A stretch of DNA of 64,000 bases, taken from assembly GCF_015209595.1 (NCBI RefSeq), contig NZ_JADEYS010000022.1, forward strand, positions 23,075 to 87,074, read 5' to 3'. The stretch comes from Pontibacterium sinense (GTDB lineage Bacteria; Pseudomonadota; Gammaproteobacteria; Pseudomonadales; Balneatricaceae). Position numbers and translations under genes: made by a program. Below, piece after piece: positions 1 through 8,209 of this stretch. Each line of letters starts with the position of its first letter. The stretch's first letter is position 1. Below the pieces are notes generated by a model that had not been told where the DNA came from, ran no database searches, and saw only the letters and a program-made list of their open reading frames with translations.

Positions 1-188
1 TGCACAAACGTCAGCCCCTGACGGGTCTGGTAATCACCAAACGGCTCCATGTTAAAAAGCTGATCTTCTGACCTGCCACTGAATAGGTAATCCACTTCAA
101 CGCCAGCGCGTTCTAACGCAGGCGCCATCACCCGAGCACGGGTAATATGGCCGTTTCCCGTCGCCTGAACACCATAAAGTACACGCAT
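1..188 (-). CDS. Partial glycosyltransferase, MJ1255/VC2487-like (5' end only)
   Basis: Only the first 62 codons are present; the gene runs off the left edge. The N-terminus (MRVLYGVQATGNGHITRA) carries the glycine-rich GNGHITRAR loop that marks the MJ1255/VC2487 family of predicted GT-B glycosyltransferases, relatives of MurG that use nucleotide sugars. The ATG at 188 follows the stop codon of the PAP2 gene by about 20 bases on the same strand, so the two are probably co-transcribed. That pairing suggests a joint role with a polyprenyl- or lipid-linked sugar, but the substrate cannot be read from this fragment. The ribosome-binding site (GGAC) is weak. The family call rests on the N-terminal motif only. 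Confidence 0.7.
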   Translation of the reverse strand, partial: MRVLYGVQATGNGHITRARVMAPALERAGVEVDYLFSGRSEDQLFNMEPFGDYQTRQGLTFV

Positions 189-208
189 ATATTCAACGTC
201 CGTAGGAT

Positions 209-736
209 CTATAGTGCGTAAACATTCAGTGCCACGGTGGCAATAGAAGTACCTAATATCGCACCGGCGGCAATATCCGTTGGATAATGCACCCCCAACA
301 TCACGCGGGAGAGCCCGATCAGCACCGCGATGCTGTAGCTTAATTCGAGCATGGATGGGTAGAAATGGCTCAGGACAGTCGCAAACACAAACGCCGCTGC
401 CGCGTGACCCGATGGGAAACTGAATTTGTCAGAAGGGACAATGAATGCATCAAAATTATCAAAGCGGTCACAAGGACGATCACGCTTGATGGTGTTCTTC
501 AGAAGCAGGTAAAGGGGCAATTCCAGCGCAAATGCTAACAGGCCAGCAAGCAGGAAATGTTCCCCGTCCCGGACCTCAAACATCGCCAGCGACAGACCTA
601 AGGCCAGATATAAACCACCGTCGCCCAGACGGGAGATCATACGGCTACACGTCGCCAAACGAGGCATGTGCGTAAAGCCATGGCACCAGTAAAAAGCCAC
701 GGCATCGTAGCTGGTAATCTTGCGCAGGGTATTCAT
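209..736 (-). CDS. PAP2-family membrane phosphatase
   Basis: This 175-residue integral membrane protein has all three parts of the PAP2 phosphatase signature: KNTIKRDRP (K-x6-RP) near residues 80-88, PSGH near 108-111, and SRVMLGVHYPTD (SR-x5-H-x3-D) near 143-154. All catalytic residues are intact, so it should be an active lipid or polyprenyl-pyrophosphate phosphatase facing the periplasm. Several hydrophobic stretches surround the motifs. The ATG at 736 is preferred over a TTG four codons upstream because GGTGG precedes it at ribosome-binding distance. It lies just upstream of the partial glycosyltransferase, which hints at undecaprenyl- or lipid-linked sugar metabolism. Whether the substrate is undecaprenyl pyrophosphate or phosphatidic acid cannot be told. 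Confidence 0.85.
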   Translation of the reverse strand: MNTLRKITSYDAVAFYWCHGFTHMPRLATCSRMISRLGDGGLYLALGLSLAMFEVRDGEHFLLAGLLAFALELPLYLLLKNTIKRDRPCDRFDNFDAFIVPSDKFSFPSGHAAAAFVFATVLSHFYPSMLELSYSIAVLIGLSRVMLGVHYPTDIAAGAILGTSIATVALNVYAL

Positions 737-823
737 AGCTGCCACCAAATCTCACACTGGATGTTTAGCGTGCAGTTTGGTTGGGGCAGGTGACAGTCCT
801 ATGAATCCCTTTTGACGCTTTAA

Positions 824-1729
824 TTACAGGTTATTCAACAACCACTTAGCGGCTATATCGACCAACTTATCAGTCCGTAACCACGGCACCATATGGCCTG
901 TCTGTTCCATGACCAACAGCTCAAAAGGGTGCTCACACTGTTCCACAACACGTTTTGTGTACGCAAGCGGCAGGACCTCATCCCGATCACCATGGATAAT
1001 GGCACTCTTGAACGGGTAACGCTGTTTCAGCACGTTACAGTGACAGGAGAACGCACTCGACAAGGTCTTTAAGGGGTAATCAAATACCACCAGAGGATCC
1101 CGGTTGATCTCTTCCCCTGCAGGATGACTGGCCAACAACATCTTAAAGTCGACGAACAGGCGCAGTGGCGCTTTCATATAGGGAAAGAAAAAGGCGCTGG
1201 CATGGGTCCACTGCCAACCCATTTCGTGTAGAAAATCCGGTGCGATATCAGGTAGCAATAATGTGCCACACAACACGGCTTCGATTCGCTCATCCTGCTC
1301 GGCCGCAGCAACACCCAGCAGCGCACCGATAGAATAACCAAAGATAGAGAACGGGCCGGTAAAACGCTGCTGCAAGTGATCCAGAACCATGGATACTGCA
1401 AAGTTCACCTGCTCAACGGTATAAAGCCCACGAGGACCACCGGAGTATCCGTGACCTGGCAGATCAATAGCCACCACGTTAAAACCACGCTCACTGAGTT
1501 TGCCCAGCATTTCGGCATAGAGTTCCGAATACGTGCCGATACCGGGCAAGAACAACACCGTCGGTGCCGCTACATCGTACTCGTACAGCTCACAGTGCAA
1601 CGCATCTTTACCCAGCTGAAACGCCTGACGTTTCTCTAACCAGGGGCCTATCTGAAGCTTTTCCCGCAGGCGCTCGCGGCTGGGTAAGCCTTCCTGCGTC
1701 ATCGCTGCATGACTGACATGTACATTCAT
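824..1729 (-). CDS. Alpha/beta hydrolase (monoglyceride lipase / serine aminopeptidase S33 type)
   Basis: This 301-residue protein has the alpha/beta-hydrolase fold signatures. They are a GHGYSGG loop after the third strand (residues 92-98), the nucleophile elbow GYSIG with Ser133, a late HGDRD stretch holding the probable catalytic Asp, and a C-terminal GHMVPW with the catalytic His. The arrangement is that of the Hydrolase_4 group (monoacylglycerol lipase/lysophospholipase-like). No signal peptide is seen, so it is probably cytoplasmic. It begins 9 bases after the mutM stop codon on the same strand, so it is likely translated from the mutM transcript; no functional link is implied. The substrate is unknown. 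Confidence 0.85.
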   Translation of the reverse strand: MNVHVSHAAMTQEGLPSRERLREKLQIGPWLEKRQAFQLGKDALHCELYEYDVAAPTVLFLPGIGTYSELYAEMLGKLSERGFNVVAIDLPGHGYSGGPRGLYTVEQVNFAVSMVLDHLQQRFTGPFSIFGYSIGALLGVAAAEQDERIEAVLCGTLLLPDIAPDFLHEMGWQWTHASAFFFPYMKAPLRLFVDFKMLLASHPAGEEINRDPLVVFDYPLKTLSSAFSCHCNVLKQRYPFKSAIIHGDRDEVLPLAYTKRVVEQCEHPFELLVMEQTGHMVPWLRTDKLVDIAAKWLLNNL

Positions 1730-1738
1730 ATTGAATAC

Positions 1739-2551
1739 CTACCGCTGGCAGTGGCTACAGTAAACCGTAGACCTCTGGCCAAGGCGAATCTCCTTTAATG
1801 GTTGTTTACAACTCACACAAGGCGCGCCCGCACGGCCGTATACGTTCAGTTGCTGCTTAAAATAACCTGGTTTTCCATCACCGCCGACAAAATCCTTCAG
1901 GGTGGTTCCGCCCTGCTCAATTGCAGCGGCTAACACCCGTTTAATCTCATACACAAAACGGTTCATGCGTGCCGCAGAGATCTTACCTGCAGCGCGTTTG
2001 GGGTGAATCCCTGCCGCAAACAGTGCTTCGTTGGCATAGATATTCCCTACCCCTACGACCACTTTGCTGTCCATGATGAACGTTTTTATCACCGTTTTTC
2101 GCCCTTTTGCCCTATCCAGAAGGTACTGATCGTCAAACTCGTCGCTTAACGGCTCAGGCCCCAAATGGGCGAGTAGCTCATGAACCTCATCCGCATCCTG
2201 CCAGAGAACCGCACCAAAGCGACGCGGATCAGTCAAACGTAAGGCTTTTCCATCGGTCAGGCACAGATCCACATGATCATGTTTGCCCGGCTCTTTACTA
2301 CGTTCGACAACCCGCAGACTACCTGACATCCCCAGATGTACCAGAAGATGTCCGCAATCAAATTGAATCAACAGGTATTTGCCCCGACGACTGACCGCTT
2401 CAACGGTTTTACCCGGTAACAACGCAGCGAGTGATTCAGGGACAGGCCAGCGTAATTTAGGCTGACGGACATCAAAGAGGGCAACTGTACGCCCAACAAC
2501 ATGGGGTTCGATACCACGACGGGTGGTTTCTACTTCGGGTAACTCGGGCAT
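1739..2551 (-). CDS. mutM: Formamidopyrimidine-DNA glycosylase (Fpg/MutM)
   Basis: This bifunctional DNA glycosylase/AP lyase removes 8-oxoguanine and formamidopyrimidines. The protein starts MPELPEVE, which places the N-terminal proline nucleophile and catalytic glutamate right after the initiator Met. It also has the [12 protein letters not shown] segment (helix-two-turn-helix) and a complete C-terminal zinc finger C-x2-C-x16-C-x2-C (Cys245, 248, 265, 268). At 270 residues it matches the family length. The downstream hydrolase follows within 9 bases. In enterobacteria mutM sits beside rpmG-rpmB-radC; here those genes keep the same order but are several kilobases away. Confidence 0.97.
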   Translation of the reverse strand: MPELPEVETTRRGIEPHVVGRTVALFDVRQPKLRWPVPESLAALLPGKTVEAVSRRGKYLLIQFDCGHLLVHLGMSGSLRVVERSKEPGKHDHVDLCLTDGKALRLTDPRRFGAVLWQDADEVHELLAHLGPEPLSDEFDDQYLLDRAKGRKTVIKTFIMDSKVVVGVGNIYANEALFAAGIHPKRAAGKISAARMNRFVYEIKRVLAAAIEQGGTTLKDFVGGDGKPGYFKQQLNVYGRAGAPCVSCKQPLKEIRLGQRSTVYCSHCQR

Positions 2552-2606
2552 GATGGATCAGGAAATGAACAATGGCCGAACATCATACCTGATCTGCCTG
2601 CTGCCG

Positions 2607-3485
2607 TCAGTGACGGCGCAGGACCAAGTAAATCCCCAGAACAGTCAGCGCAATAGCGCCGATCCCCATCAGGTTTAATTGCTCATCAAACAACAACCAG
2701 GCTTCGATAGCCGTCAGCGGTGGTACCAGATAGAAGTAACTGGCCACCTTCGCCGCCTCCCCTTCACGGATCATCAGCATCAATAGCAAGATCGCACTGA
2801 CTGAAAGGCCAAACACCATCCACAACAGCGCACCTATCAGCTCAGGCTGCCAGTTGATTTCGCCTGTCTCAAACGTAAATGCAACAACCGCCATCGCAAT
2901 CGCGGTCATCAGATACTGGTAAAACGAGCCAGTGAACAGATCCGTTCCACTACCAAAACGTTTCTGATACAACGTACCGACCGAAATCGCCACCAATGCC
3001 GCTACCGCTGCAATCATCGATGCCGTATCAATCGTAAACTGACCGCCACCTTCCCCTGACAACAACACCAGCGCCACACCCACAAATCCGATCAGTAGTC
3101 CCAACCACTGGACCGGTCGCAGGCTATCCCCCATCAGCTGCCAGCTCATCAGCGCCGTGAGTAGCGGTTGCAGGCCCATGATGATAGCGGTCACGCCTGC
3201 GGGTAATCCCCACTCAATCGCGGCAAATACCCCTCCGAGGTAAACCGCATGTACCAGAAATCCCGTCACCATCTGATGCATGGCCTGCACAGGAGAAGGC
3301 CACTTCGCTTTCAGAATCAATGCCAATGCACCAAACGCCACCAGTGTCATTAACATACGAATTAACAGGACATGAAACGGCTCGATATAAGGAGACGCAT
3401 ACTTGGCACCAATAAACCCGGTACTCCAAAGTACAACGAAAAGGAACGGTACAGCCTGTACCCAACGTTTATGCAAGTGTCCCAT
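2607..3485 (-). CDS. EamA-family (DMT superfamily) transporter
   Basis: A hydrophobic protein of 292 residues with about ten predicted membrane segments in two EamA repeats. It has the typical N-terminal motif FVVLWSTGFIGAKY and a second-repeat stretch of the form PLLTALMSW. Members of this drug/metabolite exporter family move amino acids or other small metabolites across the inner membrane. The ATG at 3485 (after GGGA) is chosen over a TTG seven codons earlier. It is transcribed divergently from a MocR-type regulator across a 140-base gap with a near-perfect regulator-like inverted repeat, so it is probably the regulator's target. Substrate unknown. Confidence 0.88.
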   Translation of the reverse strand: MGHLHKRWVQAVPFLFVVLWSTGFIGAKYASPYIEPFHVLLIRMLMTLVAFGALALILKAKWPSPVQAMHQMVTGFLVHAVYLGGVFAAIEWGLPAGVTAIIMGLQPLLTALMSWQLMGDSLRPVQWLGLLIGFVGVALVLLSGEGGGQFTIDTASMIAAVAALVAISVGTLYQKRFGSGTDLFTGSFYQYLMTAIAMAVVAFTFETGEINWQPELIGALLWMVFGLSVSAILLLMLMIREGEAAKVASYFYLVPPLTAIEAWLLFDEQLNLMGIGAIALTVLGIYLVLRRH

Positions 3486-3569
3486 CTGCCTATCCCAGTC
3501 AATCAAATGTGATTTGAAACGGTACGATCAGTGGCCATCATGAAAAAGGCACAGCACCATGCTAAATAT

Positions 3570-3627
3570 ATGGGTACAGAGACAAATATATTTCAATTTG
3601 TGCGCAGCAATGGCTTACTGTACCCAT
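3570..3627. promoter_or_regulatory. 10-bp inverted repeat between EamA transporter and MocR regulator (putative operator)
   Basis: ATGGGTACAG (3570-3579) and CTGTACCCAT (3618-3627) are perfect reverse complements, 38 bases apart. The right arm overlaps the ATG start (3626) of the MocR gene. GntR/MocR regulators bind paired sites with GTAC-like cores, so this is a good candidate for autoregulation and control of the divergent transporter. Seen: the repeat. Inferred: its role. Confidence 0.6.
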
Positions 3628-5038
3628 GAAACGATACGAGCAGGTCACCGAAACCCTACGTGCACAGATTGAAAGCTACCAGCTCCGTCCCGGTGAGCCT
3701 TTACCCTCACTACGCAGCCTGAGCGAGCAGCTGGCGGTCAGCAAAAACACCGTTATCCACGCTTACCAGCAGCTGGAAGCCGAAGGGCTGATCGAACCAC
3801 GTCCACGGCAGGGCTTTTTTGTCAGCCATGGACAACCCTTGCCGGAGGTATCCGCATCGCCCCGTCCGGTGCAGCTAGGTGCACTGGCCCTCAATATTAT
3901 TCGGGCGGCCTCCTGTTCCGACCTCCACCCCCTGGGCAGTGCCGATCCAGACACCCGGTTTCCTGCGCGCGCGCAACTGTATAAAACACTCGCGAAAAAT
4001 GCGCGCCACCGCGCACATCAGCAATCCAAAATCAGTCATTACCAACCCCCTCCCGGGAGTGATTTATTAAGGAGCCGGCTGGCACACCACATCAGCGAGT
4101 CCGCTTTTGCCTGCAAACCGCAAGAGATCATCATCAGTAACGGCACGCAGGAGGGTATCAGCCTGAGCTTGCGCGCCATTGCATCTCCGGGCGATATTAT
4201 TGCCGTCGAATCACCCAGTTTTTATGGCACGCTGCAATGCATTGAGGCACTGGGACTGAAAGTCGTCGAGATCCCAACCATTCCCGGTGAAGGTATTAAT
4301 CTCTGCCTGTTGGACAAGGTCCTGAAAGAATGGCCGATCAAAGCGCTTTTGCTCAACCCAAACGTCAACAATCCCCTTGGATTCCAGATGCATGTGGGCC
4401 AGCAAGAAAAACTGATGGCGATCACCGAACCCTATCAACTGCCGATCATCGAAGATGACGTATTTGGTGAGCTGAACTATCAGAGCCACCGCCACCCACC
4501 CTTAAAAGCACTTGATACCAACGGGAGGGTCGTGCTGTGCAGCTCTTTCTCCAAATCTCTGGATACGGATATTCGGATAGGCTGGGTAGTGCCCGGTAAG
4601 TTCTATGAAGAGATCAATTATCTGAAGTACGTCACGACACTAGCCTCATCGGGCTTAACCCAAGACGCATCAGCAGAGTTTATGGCCGAACGGCGTTTTG
4701 CCCGCCACCTGCGCCGACTCAAACGGACCTACCGACAACGCTGGGATCTGATTGCAGAAGATATGTGCCGTCATATGCCCCGGGAAGTATCTTTTTCCCA
4801 CCCGGAAGGCGGTTATCTGAGCTGGTTAGAACTGCCTGCGGGCTGTGACGGCGACCGAATCTATCAACAAGCGTTAAGCGAAGGCATCGCCATTACACCC
4901 GGCAGCTTGTTTTCCACTCGAGGAGAATATCGCCACTGCATCCGGCTGAACTTTTCGGTCTATGATGGCAACCCGGATCTACGCCGTGCGCTGATCCGAG
5001 TTAGCGAACTGATTCGTCAGGATATAGGCAGGCTTTAG
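3626..5038 (+). CDS. MocR-type regulator (GntR winged helix + class-I aminotransferase-like domain)
   Basis: This 470-residue protein fuses an N-terminal GntR winged-helix domain (about residues 1-70, ending EAEGLIEPRPRQGFFV) to a fold-type-I PLP-binding domain. The PLP pocket is present: NPNVNNPLG, IIEDDVFGELNY with the PLP-contacting Asp, and SSFSKSL with the Schiff-base Lys. MocR proteins use PLP or an aminated ligand as a sensor rather than for catalysis. The ATG at 3626 starts the family's usual MKRYEQVTETLR; almost no ribosome-binding site precedes it. The end overlaps the convergent rlmF stop by a few bases. The probable target is the divergent EamA transporter. The exact effector is unknown; it does not closely resemble the well-known PdxR or GabR motifs. 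Confidence 0.92.
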   Translation: MKRYEQVTETLRAQIESYQLRPGEPLPSLRSLSEQLAVSKNTVIHAYQQLEAEGLIEPRPRQGFFVSHGQPLPEVSASPRPVQLGALALNIIRAASCSDLHPLGSADPDTRFPARAQLYKTLAKNARHRAHQQSKISHYQPPPGSDLLRSRLAHHISESAFACKPQEIIISNGTQEGISLSLRAIASPGDIIAVESPSFYGTLQCIEALGLKVVEIPTIPGEGINLCLLDKVLKEWPIKALLLNPNVNNPLGFQMHVGQQEKLMAITEPYQLPIIEDDVFGELNYQSHRHPPLKALDTNGRVVLCSSFSKSLDTDIRIGWVVPGKFYEEINYLKYVTTLASSGLTQDASAEFMAERRFARHLRRLKRTYRQRWDLIAEDMCRHMPREVSFSHPEGGYLSWLELPAGCDGDRIYQQALSEGIAITPGSLFSTRGEYRHCIRLNFSVYDGNPDLRRALIRVSELIRQDIGRL

Positions 5039-6006
5039 AGAATCCCAGCCCACCCCTGACGCTGCTCCGCGGTAAGAAAACTCCAGGCAACCAGACGGCT
5101 GACCTTATTGCCATGCGCCATCTGAATCGTTTCGACGTCCACCGCTCCCGCCTGCTTTAATGCACTGTATATACCCGGCAGGTTGTCATTGTTAGCCACC
5201 AAACTGGAGAACCAACACACCTGATCGGCATAATCAGCACTCTGCTGTGCCATACGGCTAACAAACGCCAACTCACCACCCGGACACCATAACTCGGCCT
5301 TCTGGCCACCAAAGTTCAATGCCGGAGCCCCCTTTCTTCCACCTTTTTTTGCCTTGCCGAGATTTTTCAGCTTGCGCTGAGTCCCCGCACTAGCCGCTTC
5401 CTGTGAAGCATGGAAGGGTGGATTACACAGACTGAAATCGAATAACTCATCGCTACCAATCATCCCCGTAAAGATATCCTCAGGGTTCTTCTGCTGACGA
5501 CACTTAATAGCCTTGTGTAATGCTGGGTTAGAATCTGCAATTAGTTTTGCCGAACCAACCGCCACAGGATCGATATCCGTACCGACAAACCGCCACCCAT
5601 AACTACAGTGTCCCACGATCGGATAGATCAGGTTTGCACCGGTACCAATATCCAAGCCAATAACTTTACGTCCCTGAGGAATCTCGCCCCCATTATCCTT
5701 CGCCAACAGATCCGCCAGGTGATGGATATAATCCGCACGCCCCGGAACCGGAGGACATAAATAATTGGGTGGAATATCCCAATGCAACAACCCATAGTGA
5801 TGCAGTAACAGCGCTTTGTTCAGCGCCTTCACGGCCGCAGGGTCAGCGAAATCCACCGACAGATCACCAAACCGGTTTTCCGCGACAAAAGGTTCAAGCT
5901 CGGGACAGCTCTTAATTAGCGCGGGCAAATTGTAGCGTTCTGCGTGTGGGTTGCGTGGATGCAAACCGGGCTTTCGGGGTGAATGCGTCTGGGATCTGGA
6001 GGACAT
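5035..6006 (-). CDS. rlmF: 23S rRNA (adenine(1618)-N6)-methyltransferase RlmF
   Basis: RlmF methylates A1618 of 23S rRNA with S-adenosylmethionine. Seen in the sequence are an N-terminal basic segment (HPRNPHAERYNLPAL), the SAM-binding stretch VIGLDIGTGANLIYPI, and the N6-adenine methyltransferase motif NPPFHAS. These are followed by a lysine/glycine-rich insertion (KLKNLGKAKKGGRKG) that fits rRNA binding. The reading frame is open further upstream, but the family's usual N-terminus begins at MSSRSQ, so the ATG at 6006 is chosen, giving 323 residues. It is convergent with the MocR gene; the two stop codons overlap. Confidence 0.93.
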   Translation of the reverse strand: MSSRSQTHSPRKPGLHPRNPHAERYNLPALIKSCPELEPFVAENRFGDLSVDFADPAAVKALNKALLLHHYGLLHWDIPPNYLCPPVPGRADYIHHLADLLAKDNGGEIPQGRKVIGLDIGTGANLIYPIVGHCSYGWRFVGTDIDPVAVGSAKLIADSNPALHKAIKCRQQKNPEDIFTGMIGSDELFDFSLCNPPFHASQEAASAGTQRKLKNLGKAKKGGRKGAPALNFGGQKAELWCPGGELAFVSRMAQQSADYADQVCWFSSLVANNDNLPGIYSALKQAGAVDVETIQMAHGNKVSRLVAWSFLTAEQRQGWAGIL

Positions 6007-6143
6007 GTCGTAACCACTGAGAAGAATCAGCGTGTATTGTAACAGCCCGCCAAGATTATGATGAATGCAAAAGCACGAAGATAAGTTGAGGCCCAACCCA
6101 CGTGACAGCAGGCCGGACAACTCTCATCCGGCAAGAAAGGTAA

Positions 6144-7049
6144 TTACAGACTGGCGTAGACGATGCCGATCCAAACACGGCTCGACAGGAAACCATCGGC
6201 CCACTCATCCCAGCGATCGCTCAAGCCCTTCAATTGAATCTGCCCCAGGTTCATACCCTGATCTTTCATAGCTTGCACCTCCGCCGCCGTCCCCACCAGC
6301 ATCGCGTGAAACGCTTTCATATCGGCTTTGGTCGCTAACGGTCCATGCCCCGGAATGATCTTAGTTTCATCATCGAGTTCAGCCAGCAAAGCTTCGATAT
6401 TCTGAGCCATCTTCAACACATTACCGCCGCTGTCGACATCCACAAACGGAAAGAAGCCATTGAAGAAATGATCACCCGTATGTACCACATTGGCGTTCGT
6501 AAAAAAGACGACAGAGTCTCCGTCGGTATGCCCACCAGCATAATGCACCAATTTAACGGTCTCGCCATTCATGTGCAGCGTCAGAGTGCTATCGTAGGTC
6601 AGCGAAGGGACCGCTGCCTCTGGATAAGGCTCCGACACCATGTTAAACAGGCGGATCTCCTGCTTCGTCAGCAAACGAACACGTACGTTATCATGCGCGA
6701 CAATTTGCGCATGCTCGCCCAGTGCCAGGTTACCCTGTGTATGATCCCCGTGCCAGTGGGTATTCACCACATAAGTTAACTTCTCCAACCCACCGTGCTT
6801 GGCCACTTCGCGGGTTAGCGCAGGCGACAGACTTTTATAATCATCGTCTACCATCAGCATCCCCTGCTCACCCTTAAGCAGAGCAATATTGCCACCTTTA
6901 CCTTGCAGCAACAGAATCTGATCACTCACCTGAGTCGTTCGAAAAGAGGGGGTTTCAGCCTTATGACCGTGGTTTTCAGCCTGCGCAACCAGTGGCACAC
7001 TGCAGATCATGACAGTTAACGCGGATACACACAGTTTTTTCAGATACAT
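6144..7049 (-). CDS. Secreted metallo-beta-lactamase-fold hydrolase
   Basis: This 301-residue protein begins with a signal peptide (MYLKKLCVSALTVMICSVPL, cleavage after VAQA near residue 24), so it acts in the periplasm. The metallo-beta-lactamase fold shows its full metal-binding set: HWHGDH (His98, His100, Asp102, His103), a GGHTDGD His, an HTGDHFFNG aspartate, and a C-terminal PGHGP His. The ATG at 7049 follows GGAGG at ideal distance, whereas an upstream in-frame extension lacks signal-peptide logic. Relatives include SoxH- and quinoprotein-relay-type MBL proteins, but the substrate is unknown; there is no evidence that it hydrolyses antibiotics. It lies 72 bases downstream of a small membrane protein on the same strand. 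Confidence 0.88.
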   Translation of the reverse strand: MYLKKLCVSALTVMICSVPLVAQAENHGHKAETPSFRTTQVSDQILLLQGKGGNIALLKGEQGMLMVDDDYKSLSPALTREVAKHGGLEKLTYVVNTHWHGDHTQGNLALGEHAQIVAHDNVRVRLLTKQEIRLFNMVSEPYPEAAVPSLTYDSTLTLHMNGETVKLVHYAGGHTDGDSVVFFTNANVVHTGDHFFNGFFPFVDVDSGGNVLKMAQNIEALLAELDDETKIIPGHGPLATKADMKAFHAMLVGTAAEVQAMKDQGMNLGQIQLKGLSDRWDEWADGFLSSRVWIGIVYASL

Positions 7050-7121
7050 CAACTTTCCCTCCATTTGATTATTCGACTCCAACCCAACAGCCAACAAAGC
7101 TGCAAGGGTAGTCATTGAACG

Positions 7122-7547
7122 TTATTTCAGATCCTTTATCACCATCTTTATCTGTAACCGAACTTCATCGATTTCAGCGACGATTTGATCAGACGAATCA
7201 TTATCCTGACCCAGCCGCTCCCAGTTTTCCCCCCAGGATAAACGCAGACCTTCAGCCTTTTCACCCACCTTGGGACCAATCAAACTGCTCAGATCAGAAA
7301 TTAACCCCACCTTGATCCAACCTTTGCGAGGGTTACCTTCCACTTCATCATGGTCGTAATGTGCTGCGTATACCAGCTGCTCCAGCTCAGACAGCGTGTT
7401 CAACACAGAAAATGCGGCCATACGGATATTGCTGTTATCTTCCGTCGCCTCCAGCCGCCACGCGTTGTAACTGAAGCCCAACAGCGAGAACATCACACTG
7501 AACACTGCCGTGAAATAATATACTTTTAGCTTCCGTCCCAGCTCCAT
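7122..7547 (-). CDS. Hypothetical membrane-anchored protein
   Basis: I do not recognise this 141-residue protein. It has one N-terminal membrane segment (about residues 9-28, YYFTAVFSVMFSLLGFSYNA) followed by a soluble, acidic, mostly helical domain that would face the periplasm. A good ribosome-binding site (GGGAG) precedes the ATG. It lies directly upstream of the secreted metallo-hydrolase gene on the same strand, which suggests co-transcription and an envelope function. No enzymatic motif or cysteine is visible. Confidence 0.75.
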   Translation of the reverse strand: MELGRKLKVYYFTAVFSVMFSLLGFSYNAWRLEATEDNSNIRMAAFSVLNTLSELEQLVYAAHYDHDEVEGNPRKGWIKVGLISDLSSLIGPKVGEKAEGLRLSWGENWERLGQDNDSSDQIVAEIDEVRLQIKMVIKDLK

Positions 7548-7703
7548 AACTCCCGCTCCGTTCCTGCACTTACATCAGATTACATCATAAATACGCATCC
7601 TGATAATTCAGCTCAGCATCACAGTCTCGTCAAGCAGGCCGCATCATCACGTTGCTTTAATTGCACTCAATTGTGACAGTTTTATGAAGATTAATTGAAT
7701 CGT

Positions 7704-7733
7704 TTGACCCAGACCAAACAGATATATTCTAAT
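7704..7733 (+). promoter_or_regulatory. Predicted sigma-70 promoter of the RHH gene
   Basis: TTGACC (7704-7709) and TCTAAT (7728-7733) match the -35 and -10 consensus at 5 of 6 positions each, with an 18-base spacer. Transcription would start near 7740, about 87 bases before the RHH start codon. Confidence 0.6.
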
Positions 7734-7745
7734 ATGTATATACAT
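7734..7745. promoter_or_regulatory. Perfect 12-bp palindrome at the predicted RHH transcription start (putative operator)
   Basis: ATGTATATACAT reads identically on both strands. It begins one base after the predicted -10 hexamer, so it covers the start site. RHH proteins commonly repress their own promoters through short palindromes; autoregulation is inferred from position only. A further TATAC lies about 10 bases downstream. Confidence 0.5.
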
Positions 7746-7826
7746 TCAATATACAAACAATACGCGTTGGGTATCAGCTGTATTTGCTATATTCTTCAGC
7801 CACTGGACAGGCCCGAGACCAAACAC

Positions 7827-8012
7827 ATGAGTGGGAACAAGAAAGCAAAGAAAAAGAAGAACAGTCAGCTCGTCATCCGGATTAATGATCAGGAGCGAGA
7901 TAGCTTTGTCTCTTTATGCGAAGAACTGGATACCAGCGCGGCCCGCGAGATCCGTCGATTTATTCGCAAGTTTGTAGCAGAAAATAATACTGAATCTGAC
8001 ACTGAGGCCTGA
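7827..8012 (+). CDS. Small ribbon-helix-helix DNA-binding protein
   Basis: This 61-residue protein has the Arc/MetJ-type RHH layout: a lysine-rich N-terminal arm (KKAKKKK), a beta strand QLVIRIN (about 14-20), helix A DQERDSFVSLCEEL (21-34), a short turn, and helix B (about 37-53) followed by an acidic tail. The polar/basic strand residues fit DNA contact. The frame is open further upstream, but the leading part is low-complexity and unconvincing, so ATG 7827 is chosen. A predicted promoter with a palindrome at its start site precedes it, and a 38-residue lysine-rich ORF follows 56 bases later before a terminator. Such proteins can be solitary regulators or antitoxins; no recognised toxin is present. 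Confidence 0.75.
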   Translation: MSGNKKAKKKKNSQLVIRINDQERDSFVSLCEELDTSAAREIRRFIRKFVAENNTESDTEA

Positions 8013-8068
8013 AAACCTTAAGTGTCAGAGGTATCCGAGACAAAACTCACTCTAAGGAGCACTGACCG

Positions 8069-8185
8069 ATGGCGAAGATCAAAGTCAAAGCAATCAAGAA
8101 AGATATCAAGGCACGCCAGGCTAAAATCGCTAAGCACGAAGGTAAGCTGAAAAAACTGCAGAAATTGCTGAAAAAAGCGAAGTAA
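8069..8185 (+). CDS. Lysine-rich 38-residue microprotein
   Basis: The ORF begins ATG at 8069, eight bases after a strong Shine-Dalgarno (AAGGAGC), and ends TAA at 8185. The product has 15 lysines in 38 residues, one arginine and only two acidic residues, for a net charge of about +14. Leu/Ile spacing (KLKKLQKLLKK) predicts a single amphipathic helix or coiled coil. A U-tailed hairpin follows 25 bases later, which supports a real transcription unit with the RHH gene. I do not recognise a family. It could bind nucleic acid, ribosomes or membranes; those roles are inference from charge only. Confidence 0.65.
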   Translation: MAKIKVKAIKKDIKARQAKIAKHEGKLKKLQKLLKKAK

Positions 8186-8209
8186 TTCGCCGCAGTTACT
8201 GATTTAAAG

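Noticed and set aside
6144..7049. Beta-lactamase antibiotic-resistance gene
   Set aside because: The fold is metallo-beta-lactamase, but the motifs are shared by many hydrolases and nothing specific to B1-B3 lactamases is seen.
7827..8185. Toxin-antitoxin pair (RHH antitoxin plus toxin)
   Set aside because: The second ORF has no toxin fold and no overlap with the RHH gene (56-base gap). Kept only as an open idea in the findings.
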